Below, in pieces: positions 1-9,075 of a stretch of DNA of 43,686 nt; positions within the stretch are counted from its first letter, which is position 1, and the number at the start of each line of letters is the position of its first letter. The notes below the pieces were generated by a model. That model saw nothing but the letters and a program-made list of their open reading frames with translations, was not told the DNA's origin and did not search any database. The stretch is from the NCBI GenBank assembly GCA_008933055.1, contig WBXK01000003.1, positions 1-43,686 on the forward strand, in the 5' to 3' direction. The stretch comes from Verrucomicrobiota bacterium (lineage in GTDB: Bacteria > Verrucomicrobiota > Verrucomicrobiia > Limisphaerales > JADLHS01). A program made the position numbers and the translations under genes.

Positions 1-1
1 G

Positions 2-331
2 TTTTATGATTCAGCGGGGGCGGTTAATGGTTTGATTGAACAACGAATACTGGAACTCGTAGTTTCCGGGGAGCGGTTGGTATTTTCCCCCGACAGGATC
101 ATGAATTCCACTCAAAATATTCGCGCCGCTCTTGTATACACAAATAAGATTCTTTTCAAGGAACAGACAAACGGCCTCAGTCCTGTGCAAGTTCGACCAC
201 AAAACGAAACTTCCCAATCAACCTCCCGATCAAGAGTCCCCGTCTTAATTGTCTTTGCCGCCGTTGGACTAGGATTGCCCGCAATTTTTTACTTTGGTAG
301 CTGTAAGTTCACAAAACATGAAAACAAATAA
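2..331 (+). CDS. C-terminal part of an unrecognised membrane-anchored protein (5' end outside window)
   Basis: The reading frame is open from the window edge, so the gene very probably starts upstream; an internal TTG at 32 is the only candidate start inside. About 109 residues are visible. I recognise no family. The first part is mixed polar/hydrophobic, a Ser/Thr/Arg-rich linker follows, and the end carries one hydrophobic segment (PVLIVFAAVGLGLPAIFYFG) with a short basic tail. This suggests a single C-terminal membrane anchor with most of the protein on one side of the membrane. It ends 12 bp before the lipoprotein gene on the same strand, so the two may be co-transcribed. Function unknown. 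Confidence 0.5.
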   Translation, partial: FYDSAGAVNGLIEQRILELVVSGERLVFSPDRIMNSTQNIRAALVYTNKILFKEQTNGLSPVQVRPQNETSQSTSRSRVPVLIVFAAVGLGLPAIFYFGSCKFTKHENK

Positions 332-343
332 GAAAGGCACAAA

Positions 344-736
344 ATGAAAAATAACGAGAATGCAAAACAGTCTGCGAAGCTCTTGGTTGTCGGCATCATA
401 ATAATTGCGTGTGCTACGACCGCATTACTGGCGGCATGCGCGGGTACAACGACTAAGTCTTGCGGGCAAAACCGGACGGACGGGGGGTTCGATCATGGTT
501 GTCAATCCGACTGGGTATGGACAAAAACATATACCACGTACGAGACATGCACGATTGAGTACGCAACCGGAGCAATGGGATGCGAGCAAAACGGCACTAA
601 CCAATGCACTGAAACTATAGAAATGACTTATTCAATAGAAACGCCCCCTAGTTGTGTGAGTGGAACAACGACGAACCAATGGCCAATCGGTAAATCTAAA
701 CCCAATAATGTGCCATGCCCGCCGCCTGTAGGTTGA
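344..736 (+). CDS. Small cysteine-rich putative lipoprotein
   Basis: The 130-residue protein has a charged N-terminus (MKNNENAKQSAK), a hydrophobic stretch and a lipobox-like LLAAC near residues 28-32, so it is probably exported and lipid-anchored at that Cys. The mature part has about seven further cysteines, many Thr/Asn/Gly residues and a Pro-rich end (CPPPVG), consistent with a small disulfide-stabilised extracytoplasmic domain. An AAGAAAGG purine run lies about 7 nt upstream of the ATG. I recognise no family. It lies just downstream of the partial membrane protein and converges on the GH13 gene 15 bp away. The signal peptide is fairly clear; function is unknown. Confidence 0.6.
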   Translation: MKNNENAKQSAKLLVVGIIIIACATTALLAACAGTTTKSCGQNRTDGGFDHGCQSDWVWTKTYTTYETCTIEYATGAMGCEQNGTNQCTETIEMTYSIETPPSCVSGTTTNQWPIGKSKPNNVPCPPPVG

Positions 737-751
737 TGGGCATGATTTCCA

Positions 752-2233
752 TCAGTCCTTCGGCTCGAAGCGGAAAACCTGCGCTCCGTGCGCGACGACA
801 TCAAGGTAAAGTCCTTGTTGCGCCAGATCGTTTCCGGCGCGTTCGTAACTCTCCTTGCTCAGGAGATCACTCATAACCCAATCACGCTCGGCTAGTCCCG
901 CGAAATACAGAGATACGTAGCACTGGCTCGGGTGCCATGCCAGATTCACCACCACGAGATCAAAGCCAGTGCCTTTCCCTTGCCACAACACGACGATGAA
1001 GTTCTGCGCCGTCGGGTTTCCATCCCACGCCGCACGCGGTGCGAGGATCTGCCCGCGCCCAACACCCACTTCGGATTTTTTTAGAACTGCGAGCAACGAT
1101 TCGTACGCAATCTTTACCTCCTCCTGCTCCGCTTCGACGGCTCGCCGGCCTAGCTGCACTGGCATTTTGATCCGCGAGCCAGTCAGTTGACCTTCGTGCA
1201 AAAACCTCATTCCCGGCAGCCCAAGGATCGCCAACGCAGCTCCACGATTTTCCGCGGGTGAAAGTTTTGTGGCAACGCGCAGCTCGTCGTGGTTCTCAAG
1301 AAAGTGAATGCTGCGTGTCACGTAATCCTCCGGCGCAGACAAAAGTTTCCATTGCGCCTCTGCGTGATGCCGCTCGATCAGATCGTCGTAAAGCGCCTTA
1401 TCGTAGGTGAAGTTGAAGCCGAGCGATTGCAAAAGACCTTCGAGCCCCCAGTAAACTTCCGCTATGAAAATGAATTCTGGCTGCGTGCGCTTCACCTCTT
1501 TGATCGCATCCGGCCAGAACTCTTGTGCGAGATTCGGCTCGGTTGTCGGCAAGTGTGCCCAAGTCTTGGCGAACACTTCATTAAGCAACAGCATCGCCAT
1601 GTCACAACGCACACCATCGCACTTCGAAGCGATGGAGAGCAACAGCGTCCGCATCGCGCTGCGCGTTTCGCTGCGGCGATAATCCAGTTGAGCCACATCC
1701 GTCCACGGCGCGAAGTAAGGGTCTTTGCCATTGGCAACCCAACGTGAGCCCGCTGGGGTCTTCACCTCGAATGTTCCGTCCACCTTCCTAGGACTTTGGA
1801 CGAATAACTCTGGTTGCAAGATCACCCACGGATGATCCAACCCCATATGGTTTGGAACGAAATCGAGAATGAGCTTGATCCCGAGTGCATTCAGCTTGGT
1901 GCGGAAAGTTTTCAAGCCATCATCGCCGCCCAAAGTTTTCGGCACGGAATAATCTGCGATGGAATAGGGCGAGCCTGCCACGTCAGCATCCTCCCACCCC
2001 GGCAGCACGGCGTCATACTCCCGCCGCAAATCAGGAAGATTCAGCGCGATTTCGCGAGAACGCGCACCGGTTGTCCACACGCCCATGAGCCAAACGTGAG
2101 TGAAGCCGGATTTCTGCCAGAACGCGAACTCCTGCTCCGGCACGGTGGCAAGTGTGATATCGCGTTTATGGAGCGTTGACAATTCCCGCAACCAACAACG
2201 CGTGTTGATTTGATAAAGCAATGGATGGCTCAT
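752..2233 (-). CDS. GH13 alpha-amylase-family glycosidase
   Basis: This 493-residue protein has the four conserved GH13 regions in order: region I LILDFVPNHMG, region II CDGVRCDMAM with the nucleophile Asp, region III FIAEVYWG with the acid/base Glu, and region IV FLENHDELR with the transition-state Asp. It should act on alpha-linked glucans or a related alpha-glucoside by a retaining mechanism. There is no signal peptide, so it is probably cytoplasmic and involved in glycogen/maltodextrin handling. The N-terminal LYQINTRCWL is typical of this family. The exact specificity cannot be read from sequence. It lies 76 bp downstream of ispG on the same strand and may be the last gene of that transcript. 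Confidence 0.88.
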   Translation of the reverse strand: MSHPLLYQINTRCWLRELSTLHKRDITLATVPEQEFAFWQKSGFTHVWLMGVWTTGARSREIALNLPDLRREYDAVLPGWEDADVAGSPYSIADYSVPKTLGGDDGLKTFRTKLNALGIKLILDFVPNHMGLDHPWVILQPELFVQSPRKVDGTFEVKTPAGSRWVANGKDPYFAPWTDVAQLDYRRSETRSAMRTLLLSIASKCDGVRCDMAMLLLNEVFAKTWAHLPTTEPNLAQEFWPDAIKEVKRTQPEFIFIAEVYWGLEGLLQSLGFNFTYDKALYDDLIERHHAEAQWKLLSAPEDYVTRSIHFLENHDELRVATKLSPAENRGAALAILGLPGMRFLHEGQLTGSRIKMPVQLGRRAVEAEQEEVKIAYESLLAVLKKSEVGVGRGQILAPRAAWDGNPTAQNFIVVLWQGKGTGFDLVVVNLAWHPSQCYVSLYFAGLAERDWVMSDLLSKESYERAGNDLAQQGLYLDVVAHGAQVFRFEPKD

Positions 2234-2309
2234 ACAATCCTGTATCGGACGTTATCAGGGGACGTTTGAGCCGCAACGGCAAAGGAATACTTAACGCTGC
2301 GTGCGTCCG

Positions 2310-4097
2310 CTAAACAGTGGCATTTGTGGGCACCACTTCTGGTTCGACCCACTTGTTATGTTCTTTGATGAGGTCAACGAGGCGTTCCACCGCGTCGGCT
2401 TCGGGGATATTGAATTTGATCGGCGTTTTGCCGACGTAGAGATTGATCTTCCCGGGCGCGCCGCCCACGTATCCAAAGTCCGCATCAGCCATCTCGCCAG
2501 GTCCGTTCACGATGCAGCCCATGATGGCGATTTTTACACCTTTGAGATGTTCCGTACGCGTCTTGATGCGCGCGGTCACGGTCTGAAGATTGAACAACGT
2601 GCGCCCACAGCTTGGGCACGCGACGTAATCCGTCTTGAAGCTGCGGCATCCCGCCGCCTGCAAAATATTATAAGCCAACCGCAGCGATTGCCCCGCGCCA
2701 GATTCGTTGCGAACAAGGATCGCATCGCCGATTCCATCCGCCAGCAATGAGCCGATGACAACTGAAGCACGAAGCAAAGCGATCTTGGGTTCAAGCGCGC
2801 TGGATTCAAACGCCAGACAATCCTTCAGCAAGATCGGATTGTTGCGACCGAGCCGCTTCAATTTCGCCGCCAACAAACGGAATGCAGTGATAGCTGGCAG
2901 ATTCAAGCCATCCTTCACTGTAAGTAGTTGCGTGTCGCAATTGATCCCAAAGTCCTGCGTCGGATCAACCTCAGCGACGTTCAGGTCTTCATAAACCGCC
3001 TCCGGCTTCACGTCGTCCTTGGGTCGAATCTTCGGTGCAACCTTGTCCCACGTCCCACGAGTGACAACCACGCGGATGAGTTGTTCGCCGCCGCATTTGA
3101 CCTGTTCGTTCAACTCAATCTCCGGCGTTTCGCGGCGCTCAAAGTGGAAGGGGTCAAACGAAGGTTGAAGATTGAACGTAGAATGATGAAGATTCGCCAG
3201 CTTCGGAATCTGTGCCAACAAATCGCCGCAGACTTCAATCTCGCGAGGAGAATCTTCAGTCAACGAAACACGAATGGTATCGCCCAAGCCGTCGCACAAA
3301 AGCGAACCGATTCCGATGGCGGATTTGATCCGGCCATCTTCACCTTCGCCTGCTTCTGTGACACCAAGGTGAATCGGGTAATTCCAGTCGACCCCCTCCT
3401 GTTCGAGTCGCGCCACGAGCAGTCGATAGCACTCGATCATCACCTTCGGGTTACTCGACTTCATCGAGAACTTGAAATTCTGGAAGTCATGCTTGCGACA
3501 GATGCGTGCGAACTCCAGCGCGCTTTCCACCATGCCAAGCGGGGTGTCGCCGTAACGGTTCATGATGCGATCACTGAGCGAACCGTGATTGGTGCCGATA
3601 CGCATGGCGCGCTTGAGCCTGATGCACTCCAGCACGAGCGGCGTGAACTTTTCCTCGATGCGCCTCAACTCCTCAGCATATTGCGCGTCGGTGTATTCCT
3701 TGATAGCAAATTTTTTTGAGTCAGCGTAATTGCCTGGATTCACGCGCACGACTTCCACCCACTTTACAGCTTCCATCGCGGCCTCGGGCTTAAAGTGGAT
3801 GTCCGCGACGATGGGAACATTGCAGTCGCGCTTGCGAAGTTCAGTGACAATGTTCTGCAGGTTCGCCGCATCCTTCACCGTAGGCGCTGTAATGCGGACC
3901 AGCTGGCAACCGACGGCAACGAGATCAAGCGTCTGCTGCACGCTGGCCGTAGTATCCATCGTGTCGCAGGTGATCATGGACTGCGCCACGGCCGGATGAT
4001 TTCCGCCGATGACCACGCCTCCATTCTTAGGATCGCCGATCACGACTTCGCGCGTCTGACGACGCTTGCAAACGTAGGGAGACTCGCAGTAGCGCAT
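2310..4097 (-). CDS. ispG: 4-hydroxy-3-methylbut-2-enyl diphosphate synthase, long-insert type
   Basis: IspG (GcpE) performs the reductive ring opening of MEcPP to HMBPP in the MEP isoprenoid pathway. The [4Fe-4S] ligands are visible as Cys494-x-x-Cys497 (CPSCGRT) and Cys528 (CIVNGPGE), followed by the conserved Glu535. At 595 residues it is the long form with a large middle insertion, as known in plants, chlamydiae and Bacteroidetes, rather than the roughly 370-residue E. coli form. The frame opens further upstream at 4181, but that stretch overlaps rseP and lacks conservation. The ATG at 4097, 7 bp after the rseP stop, gives a normal N-terminus (MRYCESPYVCKRRQTREV). It is probably co-transcribed with rseP. 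Confidence 0.93.
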   Translation of the reverse strand: MRYCESPYVCKRRQTREVVIGDPKNGGVVIGGNHPAVAQSMITCDTMDTTASVQQTLDLVAVGCQLVRITAPTVKDAANLQNIVTELRKRDCNVPIVADIHFKPEAAMEAVKWVEVVRVNPGNYADSKKFAIKEYTDAQYAEELRRIEEKFTPLVLECIRLKRAMRIGTNHGSLSDRIMNRYGDTPLGMVESALEFARICRKHDFQNFKFSMKSSNPKVMIECYRLLVARLEQEGVDWNYPIHLGVTEAGEGEDGRIKSAIGIGSLLCDGLGDTIRVSLTEDSPREIEVCGDLLAQIPKLANLHHSTFNLQPSFDPFHFERRETPEIELNEQVKCGGEQLIRVVVTRGTWDKVAPKIRPKDDVKPEAVYEDLNVAEVDPTQDFGINCDTQLLTVKDGLNLPAITAFRLLAAKLKRLGRNNPILLKDCLAFESSALEPKIALLRASVVIGSLLADGIGDAILVRNESGAGQSLRLAYNILQAAGCRSFKTDYVACPSCGRTLFNLQTVTARIKTRTEHLKGVKIAIMGCIVNGPGEMADADFGYVGGAPGKINLYVGKTPIKFNIPEADAVERLVDLIKEHNKWVEPEVVPTNATV

Positions 4098-4104
4098 GGG
4101 AAAA

Positions 4105-5526
4105 CTATTTCTTGGGCGCGAACATAATCGGCTCGTTGGCGCGACGCTCACTGCGAGAGTTCCGAATCCAATCGCCCACATCGTAGAACGCGATCCAGGC
4201 CATGAAACCGATCAACAGAATCGCAAACCCACTCTGAATATAATTCAGAATCTTCGGATTGACGGCACGCCGCCGCACGACCTCGATGAACGAGAGTAGA
4301 ATGTGACCACCATCTAGAACGGGCAGTGGCAGCATGTTGAGCATGGCGAGATTGACGTTCAACACAACGCTGAACCACAGCACCCAACGCCAACCGTCTT
4401 CGCTCTGAAAGAAGTTCGTATAGACACGGATGATCATCACGGCGCCGCCAAGTTGCTGCACGCCGATGTCGTTCTTCTTGTTGATGACCGCACCGACCGT
4501 CGCAAAGATTTGTTTCGCGCTCGCCTCGATCTGTTCCCAAGGACCAGGATACGTCAGCGTGTGATTCGTTTTGTCGAGCCAAACGATACCGAAGATCGGG
4601 GGAAAGTTCGTAGGTGTCGTGGGAGCTGCGGCAAGAATCTCCTTGTTGAACTCCTCAGTTCCGCGACGAACGGTGAGGTTGATCGGCGGAATGCTTTTGT
4701 TTGTCATCAGCTCCTGTGCGTATTCCACAGCGAGCAAGCTCAGAATCTTGTCACCATTGATAGCGACAATTTCATCTCCGCGTTTCAATCCCGCCAAATG
4801 TGCCGGACTGTTCGTCAACACGTCGCCGACGACAGGTTTTGCGATTGGCCCAAGATAAACCTGCCGCAACGCGCGGCGCTCATACCATGAGGTCTTTTGT
4901 TTGATGTAGGTTGGATAAGCCATCGCCTCCTTGCCATCACGCAGATATTTGACGGCAATATTCGTGCCCTCGCTCGTGATGATGCGCCACTTGATACTGT
5001 CCTGCGACGGTGGGCCAAAAGTTTTGATCGGGTGACCATCCACCTCTAGAATTTTATCGCCCGCGCGCAAGCCGGACTTCCAAGCTGGCCCCTCCGGCGT
5101 CACCCATCCAAGAACAGGTTCTACATCAGCAGCGCCTTCGGGCTTTCCGACTTGCCAAACGATGACAGCGAAAAGTATCGCGAGCAAAAAGCTAAACAGC
5201 GGCCCCGCGAAGGCCACGATGATTTTGTCCAACGGCGAAACATTCGGAAGTTGCTCAGCCTTCTCGTCGGTCTTTCCTTCGATGGCTTCCATCGTCGCCA
5301 TCTGTGGAAGGGAGACATAACCCCCAGCGGGAATCCAACCGAGCGCGTATTCGACACCGTTGAAGGTTTTACTCCAGATCGGTTTGCCAAACCAGATGGC
5401 GAAACGTTCAACCTTGAGACCACGCCAGCGGGCGGCGAGGAAGTGACCAAGTTCGTGGACGAAGATGAGAAGGTTCAGCGCGAACAACGCTTCCAAAACG
5501 ACGATGATGATTTTCAATATAGACAT
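4105..5526 (-). CDS. rseP: Site-2 intramembrane metalloprotease RseP (M50 family)
   Basis: This 473-residue inner-membrane zinc protease has the active-site HExxH motif at His24-His28 (FVHELGH) in the first membrane segment and the second zinc-site motif LPLPVLDGGH in a C-terminal segment. Two PDZ-like domains lie between them (around GWVTPEGPAWKSGLRAGD and LTNSPAHLAGLKRGDEIVAING). RseP-type proteases cleave anti-sigma factors or remnant signal peptides within the membrane. It is followed after 7 bp by ispG. A possible own promoter lies 32 bp upstream of the ATG, and a strong terminator after fusA separates it from the str cluster. Confidence 0.94.
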   Translation of the reverse strand: MSILKIIIVVLEALFALNLLIFVHELGHFLAARWRGLKVERFAIWFGKPIWSKTFNGVEYALGWIPAGGYVSLPQMATMEAIEGKTDEKAEQLPNVSPLDKIIVAFAGPLFSFLLAILFAVIVWQVGKPEGAADVEPVLGWVTPEGPAWKSGLRAGDKILEVDGHPIKTFGPPSQDSIKWRIITSEGTNIAVKYLRDGKEAMAYPTYIKQKTSWYERRALRQVYLGPIAKPVVGDVLTNSPAHLAGLKRGDEIVAINGDKILSLLAVEYAQELMTNKSIPPINLTVRRGTEEFNKEILAAAPTTPTNFPPIFGIVWLDKTNHTLTYPGPWEQIEASAKQIFATVGAVINKKNDIGVQQLGGAVMIIRVYTNFFQSEDGWRWVLWFSVVLNVNLAMLNMLPLPVLDGGHILLSFIEVVRRRAVNPKILNYIQSGFAILLIGFMAWIAFYDVGDWIRNSRSERRANEPIMFAPKK

Positions 5527-5557
5527 GCGATAAACGTTTCACCCAAAGGGCGAGATG

Positions 5558-5585
5558 AGTATATCGGCGAAACCGTGGCGAGCAA
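5558..5585 (-). promoter_or_regulatory. Possible promoter of rseP-ispG
   Basis: On the minus strand TTGCTC (5585-5580) and TATACT (5563-5558) are separated by 16 bp, and the -10 lies about 32 nt before the rseP ATG. The -10 is close to consensus; the -35 matches only half. It lies just downstream of the fusA terminator, where a new promoter would be needed. Confidence 0.4.
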
Positions 5586-5612
5586 TGACGGCTTTCGATT
5601 CTTAGCACAAAC

Positions 5613-5642
5613 AAAAAAAGGCCGCGTCGTGAGACGCGGCCT
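5613..5642 (-). terminator. Rho-independent terminator after fusA
   Basis: A perfect 10-bp stem (5619-5628 paired with 5633-5642; arm AGGCCGCGTC) with a 4-nt loop is followed on the minus strand by a run of seven T (5619-5613). It starts 28 bp after the fusA stop, so it ends the rpsL-rpsG-fusA transcript. Confidence 0.92.
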
Positions 5643-5670
5643 GCTTGAATTCAACTGAACCTCGGCTCGA

Positions 5671-7887
5671 CTAGGTACGAGCAGCAGGTTTGTTCTTAGC
5701 CGTATCGAGGAGTTTTTCCGCGACGCTGTTGGGCACTTGCGCGAAGGTGAACGGTTCCATCGAGTAAGACGCACGACCTTTCGAGAGGGAACGGATAGCG
5801 GTGGCATAGCCAAACATTTCAGCCAGCGGCACGTGGGCGTTGAGAACAGTCTGACCATTCTTCGCTTCAATGCTGACAATCGTGCCACGACGACGGTTGA
5901 TGTCGCCGAGCAGATCGCCTTGGTATTCGTCGGGAGTGGTACATTCCACTTTCATCAGCGGTTCGAGCAAGATCGGCGCGGCTTTTTTGAACGCGTCTTT
6001 CAAGGCGAAGATACCCGCCATGCGGAATGCCAGCTCGTTCGAGTCAACTTCATGGAACGATCCGTCGACGACTTCAACTTTGATATCGATGACCTGATAG
6101 CCCGCATACACGCCTCCTTTGATGGCCTCATTGATGCCGTCAATGACTTTGGGAATAAATTCCTTAGGAATCGAGCCACCGACGATTTCGTCAACGACTT
6201 CAACACCCTTACCCTTCTCGTTCGGATAAACTTTGATGCACGCGTGACCGTATTGTCCTTTGCCGCCGGATTGACGAATGAACTTACCTTCGCCTTCCGC
6301 TTCTTTCGTAATCGTTTCGCGATAAGCGATCTGCGGAGCCCCAGTGTTGGCCTCAACTTTGAATTCGCGTTTCAAGCGGTCGATTATGATTTCCAGATGC
6401 AACTCGCCCATGCCTGCGATGATGAGCTGGGCGGTTTCTTCATTGGTGAAACAGCGGAACGTCGGATCTTCTTCCGCGAGACGCTGCAAACCTTCGGACA
6501 ACTTGTCGCGATCTTGCTTGGTCTTGGGTTCGACTGCCATCGAGATAACAGGTTCAGGGAATGTTGGTGGTTCAAGAGTCACGTCAAAGTCTTCATTGCA
6601 CAGCGTGTCACCCGTGGTGATGTTGCGCAGACCGACGAGTGCGGCGATGTCGCCCGCATACACAGCATCAATGTCTTTCCGCTCGCTTCCTTGAATGACC
6701 ATGAGACGACTGACACGTTCACGTTTGCGCGTGCGCGGATTGTAGATCGTGTCGCCCTTCTTGAGCTGACCGGAATAAACACGGAAGAACACTAGTTTGC
6801 CAGCGTACGGATCTGTCCAGAGCTTGAACGCGAGAGAGCAAAGCTTTTCATTGTCGGTCGTAGGAACATTGACCACAACGTCCGTGCCAAGTTCATGACC
6901 TGTAGCACCAGGAATGTCCAGCGGACTGGGCAGATAATCAATGACAGCGTCCACGAGTACCTGAACGCCCTTTTTCTTGAAGGCGGAACCGCACAACACC
7001 GGAATGATCTCAATCTTGCAAGTGAGACGGCGGATGGCGGCCTTCAGAACAGGGGCTGTGATCGGCTTGTCTTCGAGAACCAAATTGGCGATTTCGTCAT
7101 CTTTGTTGGAGACGGCATCAATTAATTCCGCAAGCGCGGCATTGGCGCGATCTTGATCTTCTGGTGCGATTTCCCGGATCTCATAGTTGAGACCTTCATT
7201 CGCTTCGGTGGGCCCCCAGTAAATCGTCTTCTGATTGACGAGGTCAATCACTCCTTCAAAGCCACCTGTGACAGGTTTCCCTTCGGCTTCAGTCGGTCCT
7301 TGCCCCAATGGTAAGAAGATCGGGAACGCATACGCCTTAAGTTTCGTACGCATGTCGTTGAGGGCGTTTTCAAAGTTCGCGCCGATACGATCCATCTTAT
7401 TGACGAATGCGATGCGCGGCACGTTGTACTTCGTGGCCTGACGCCACACGGTTTCAGATTGCGGCTGCACGCCTGCCACGCCGCAGAACACAGCGACAGC
7501 TCCGTCGAGAACACGCATGGAGCGTTCGACTTCAGCAGTGAAGTCCACGTGTCCGGGCGTATCAATGATGTTGATGCGATGCGGGACATTGTTAAACGCC
7601 TTAAATACTTTATCTTCCCCAGCCTTCGCACATTTCTGAGTCCAGAAGCAAGTGACAGCAGCGGATGTGATCGTGATCCCGCGTTCCTTTTCCTGCTCCA
7701 TCCAGTCGGTCACCGTATTGCCATCATCCACGTCACCGATTTTGTGGATGAGTCCGGTGTAAAACAAAATCCGCTCGGTGGTCGTCGTCTTACCGGCGTC
7801 GATGTGCGCGGCGATACCGATGTTTCGTGTGCGTTCGAGAGTGTATTCGCGATTGGGCGAATTAGGTGATGTTGCAGGAGCTGTCAT
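5671..7887 (-). CDS. fusA: Elongation factor G
   Basis: EF-G is the GTPase that drives ribosomal translocation. The G motifs are present: G1 AHIDAGKT at residues 27-34, G3 DTPGHVDF and G4 NKMDR. The later domains are typical (GMGELHLEIIIDRLKREF in domain III; GQYGHACIKVYP at the start of domain IV). At 738 residues it is longer than the usual 690-705, partly through an extended N-terminus and a short insertion before the G3 motif (around FWTQKCAKAGEDKVFKAF). It is the third gene of a classical str cluster, but a terminator-like hairpin lies in the 69-bp gap after rpsG, so its level may be set separately. No strong Shine-Dalgarno sequence is visible before the ATG. Confidence 0.97.
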   Translation of the reverse strand: MTAPATSPNSPNREYTLERTRNIGIAAHIDAGKTTTTERILFYTGLIHKIGDVDDGNTVTDWMEQEKERGITITSAAVTCFWTQKCAKAGEDKVFKAFNNVPHRINIIDTPGHVDFTAEVERSMRVLDGAVAVFCGVAGVQPQSETVWRQATKYNVPRIAFVNKMDRIGANFENALNDMRTKLKAYAFPIFLPLGQGPTEAEGKPVTGGFEGVIDLVNQKTIYWGPTEANEGLNYEIREIAPEDQDRANAALAELIDAVSNKDDEIANLVLEDKPITAPVLKAAIRRLTCKIEIIPVLCGSAFKKKGVQVLVDAVIDYLPSPLDIPGATGHELGTDVVVNVPTTDNEKLCSLAFKLWTDPYAGKLVFFRVYSGQLKKGDTIYNPRTRKRERVSRLMVIQGSERKDIDAVYAGDIAALVGLRNITTGDTLCNEDFDVTLEPPTFPEPVISMAVEPKTKQDRDKLSEGLQRLAEEDPTFRCFTNEETAQLIIAGMGELHLEIIIDRLKREFKVEANTGAPQIAYRETITKEAEGEGKFIRQSGGKGQYGHACIKVYPNEKGKGVEVVDEIVGGSIPKEFIPKVIDGINEAIKGGVYAGYQVIDIKVEVVDGSFHEVDSNELAFRMAGIFALKDAFKKAAPILLEPLMKVECTTPDEYQGDLLGDINRRRGTIVSIEAKNGQTVLNAHVPLAEMFGYATAIRSLSKGRASYSMEPFTFAQVPNSVAEKLLDTAKNKPAART

Positions 7888-7903
7888 AAATTGTTTGAGT
7901 GAT

Positions 7904-7941
7904 AAAAAAAACGCCCCGAGCAGTATTTGCTTCCGGGGCGT
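7904..7941 (-). terminator. Terminator-like hairpin between rpsG and fusA (possible attenuator)
   Basis: On the minus strand ACGCCCCG pairs with CGGGGCGT (7941-7934 with 7918-7911) and continues into an inner TGCT/AGCA pairing. It is followed directly by eight T (7911-7904). It begins 15 bp after the rpsG stop and ends 16 bp before the fusA ATG, so readthrough or a regulated switch would be needed for operon-driven fusA expression. Confidence 0.8.
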
Positions 7942-7956
7942 ATAAAACTTTTCGGA

Positions 7957-8430
7957 CTACCAGCGGAAGTGTGCGAAGGCTTTGTTGGCCTGCGCCATTT
8001 TGTGAACGTCGTCACGTTTTCGAATTGCTCCGCCCTGACCTTGGAACGCTTCCATTATCTCGGCAGCCAAAGCTGCTGCCATTGGAGTGCCTTTGCGGGC
8101 GTCCGCGAAATCCACGATCCAACGCAATGCGAGCGCAGCCTGACGGTCAGAAGGAACTTCGAGCGGAACTTGATACGTAGCACCACCGACGCGGCGAGGC
8201 TTGGTTTCAATGCGGGGCTTAGCGTTATCCACAGCGCGCTGAAGGATTTCAACGGGATTGCTTGCCGGATTTTTCTCCGAGAGAGTTTCAAACGCACCAT
8301 AAACGATGCGTTGTGCAGTGCTCTTCTTGCCGGAGAACATGACGGTGTTGACCAATCGCGCTACGAGAACGCTCTGGTATTTTCCGTCCTTTTGTGCTGG
8401 ACGCCTTGAGGCTTGACGACGACGTGACAT
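7957..8430 (-). CDS. rpsG: 30S ribosomal protein S7
   Basis: S7 nucleates assembly of the 30S head by binding the 3' domain of 16S rRNA and lies near the E site. The 157-residue length and the segments KFVNxxM-like LVNTVMFSGKKSTAQRIVYGAF, NPVEILQRAVDNAKPRIETKPRRVGGATYQVP and RKRDDVHKMAQANKAFAHFRW are characteristic. It lies 30 bp downstream of rpsL and upstream of fusA, the conserved str order. Confidence 0.97.
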   Translation of the reverse strand: MSRRRQASRRPAQKDGKYQSVLVARLVNTVMFSGKKSTAQRIVYGAFETLSEKNPASNPVEILQRAVDNAKPRIETKPRRVGGATYQVPLEVPSDRQAALALRWIVDFADARKGTPMAAALAAEIMEAFQGQGGAIRKRDDVHKMAQANKAFAHFRW

Positions 8431-8460
8431 GTGTTCGTTAAATTCTTTTGGGGTGAATGA

Positions 8461-8856
8461 TTACTTGGCAGGGGCGGCTTTTGCGGCTTTTGGACGCTTC
8501 ACGCCATACTTGGAACGGCTGACGCGGCGCTTCTCAACGCCAGCGGCGTCGAGCGTTCCACGCACAATGTGATAGCGCACACCGGGCAAATCTTTCACAC
8601 GACCACCGCGCACGAGCACGATGCTGTGTTCTTGAAGATTGTGACCTTCGTCCGGGATGTAAGCGATGATTTCGAAACCATTCGTCAAACGAACCTTCGC
8701 AACTTTACGCATCGCTGAGTTCGGCTTCTTAGGTGTGCGAGTCATGACTTGGATGCACACGCCACGACGGAAGGGCGAGTTATCCAGAGCCGGAGACTTG
8801 GACTTATACTTGATCTTATTACGGCCCTTACGGACCAATTGATTGATTGTCGGCAT
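8461..8856 (-). CDS. rpsL: 30S ribosomal protein S12
   Basis: S12 lines the decoding centre and controls accuracy. The conserved core is present: [14 protein letters not shown], then [19 protein letters not shown] and [19 protein letters not shown]. The two loop lysines where streptomycin-resistance substitutions usually occur (in PKKPNS and GRVKDLPG) are the ordinary lysines. The 131-residue protein has a slightly extended Ala/Lys-rich C-terminus. It is the first gene of the str cluster; upstream 219 bp is shared with the divergent DUF4139 gene, where I see no promoter I would trust. Confidence 0.97.
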   Translation of the reverse strand: MPTINQLVRKGRNKIKYKSKSPALDNSPFRRGVCIQVMTRTPKKPNSAMRKVAKVRLTNGFEIIAYIPDEGHNLQEHSIVLVRGGRVKDLPGVRYHIVRGTLDAAGVEKRRVSRSKYGVKRPKAAKAAPAK

Positions 8857-9075
8857 TTGCTAAAAGTTTTTCCCGCTCTACTGGGTCAATAATCGCCACT
8901 GAAACGGACGCAGAGAGTAACAAAGGCTAGTTCACCCGCAACAAGATTTTTTGAGAAAAACTCGGACAAGCAGTCGCATCCGACCGCCTCGCTGCTTTTT
9001 GCACCAGAACCAGCTCAAAATACTCTCGCCTCAAAAATACTTGCGGAGCATTCTCCCGTCATTGCCGTCTAATTC

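Noticed and set aside
2301..2750. Long reading frames antisense to ispG, fusA and smc (e.g. 2928-3719, 5737-6795, 10739-11683)
   Set aside because: They are shadows of high-GC coding sequence, with Arg/His-rich composition and no recognisable domains.
4098..4181. Longer ispG start at 4181
   Set aside because: The extra 28 residues overlap the end of rseP in another frame and have no family similarity.
8857..9075. Possible rpsL promoter (TTGTTG with GTTACT at 17 bp)
   Set aside because: The -10 matches only three of six positions; too weak to list as a feature.
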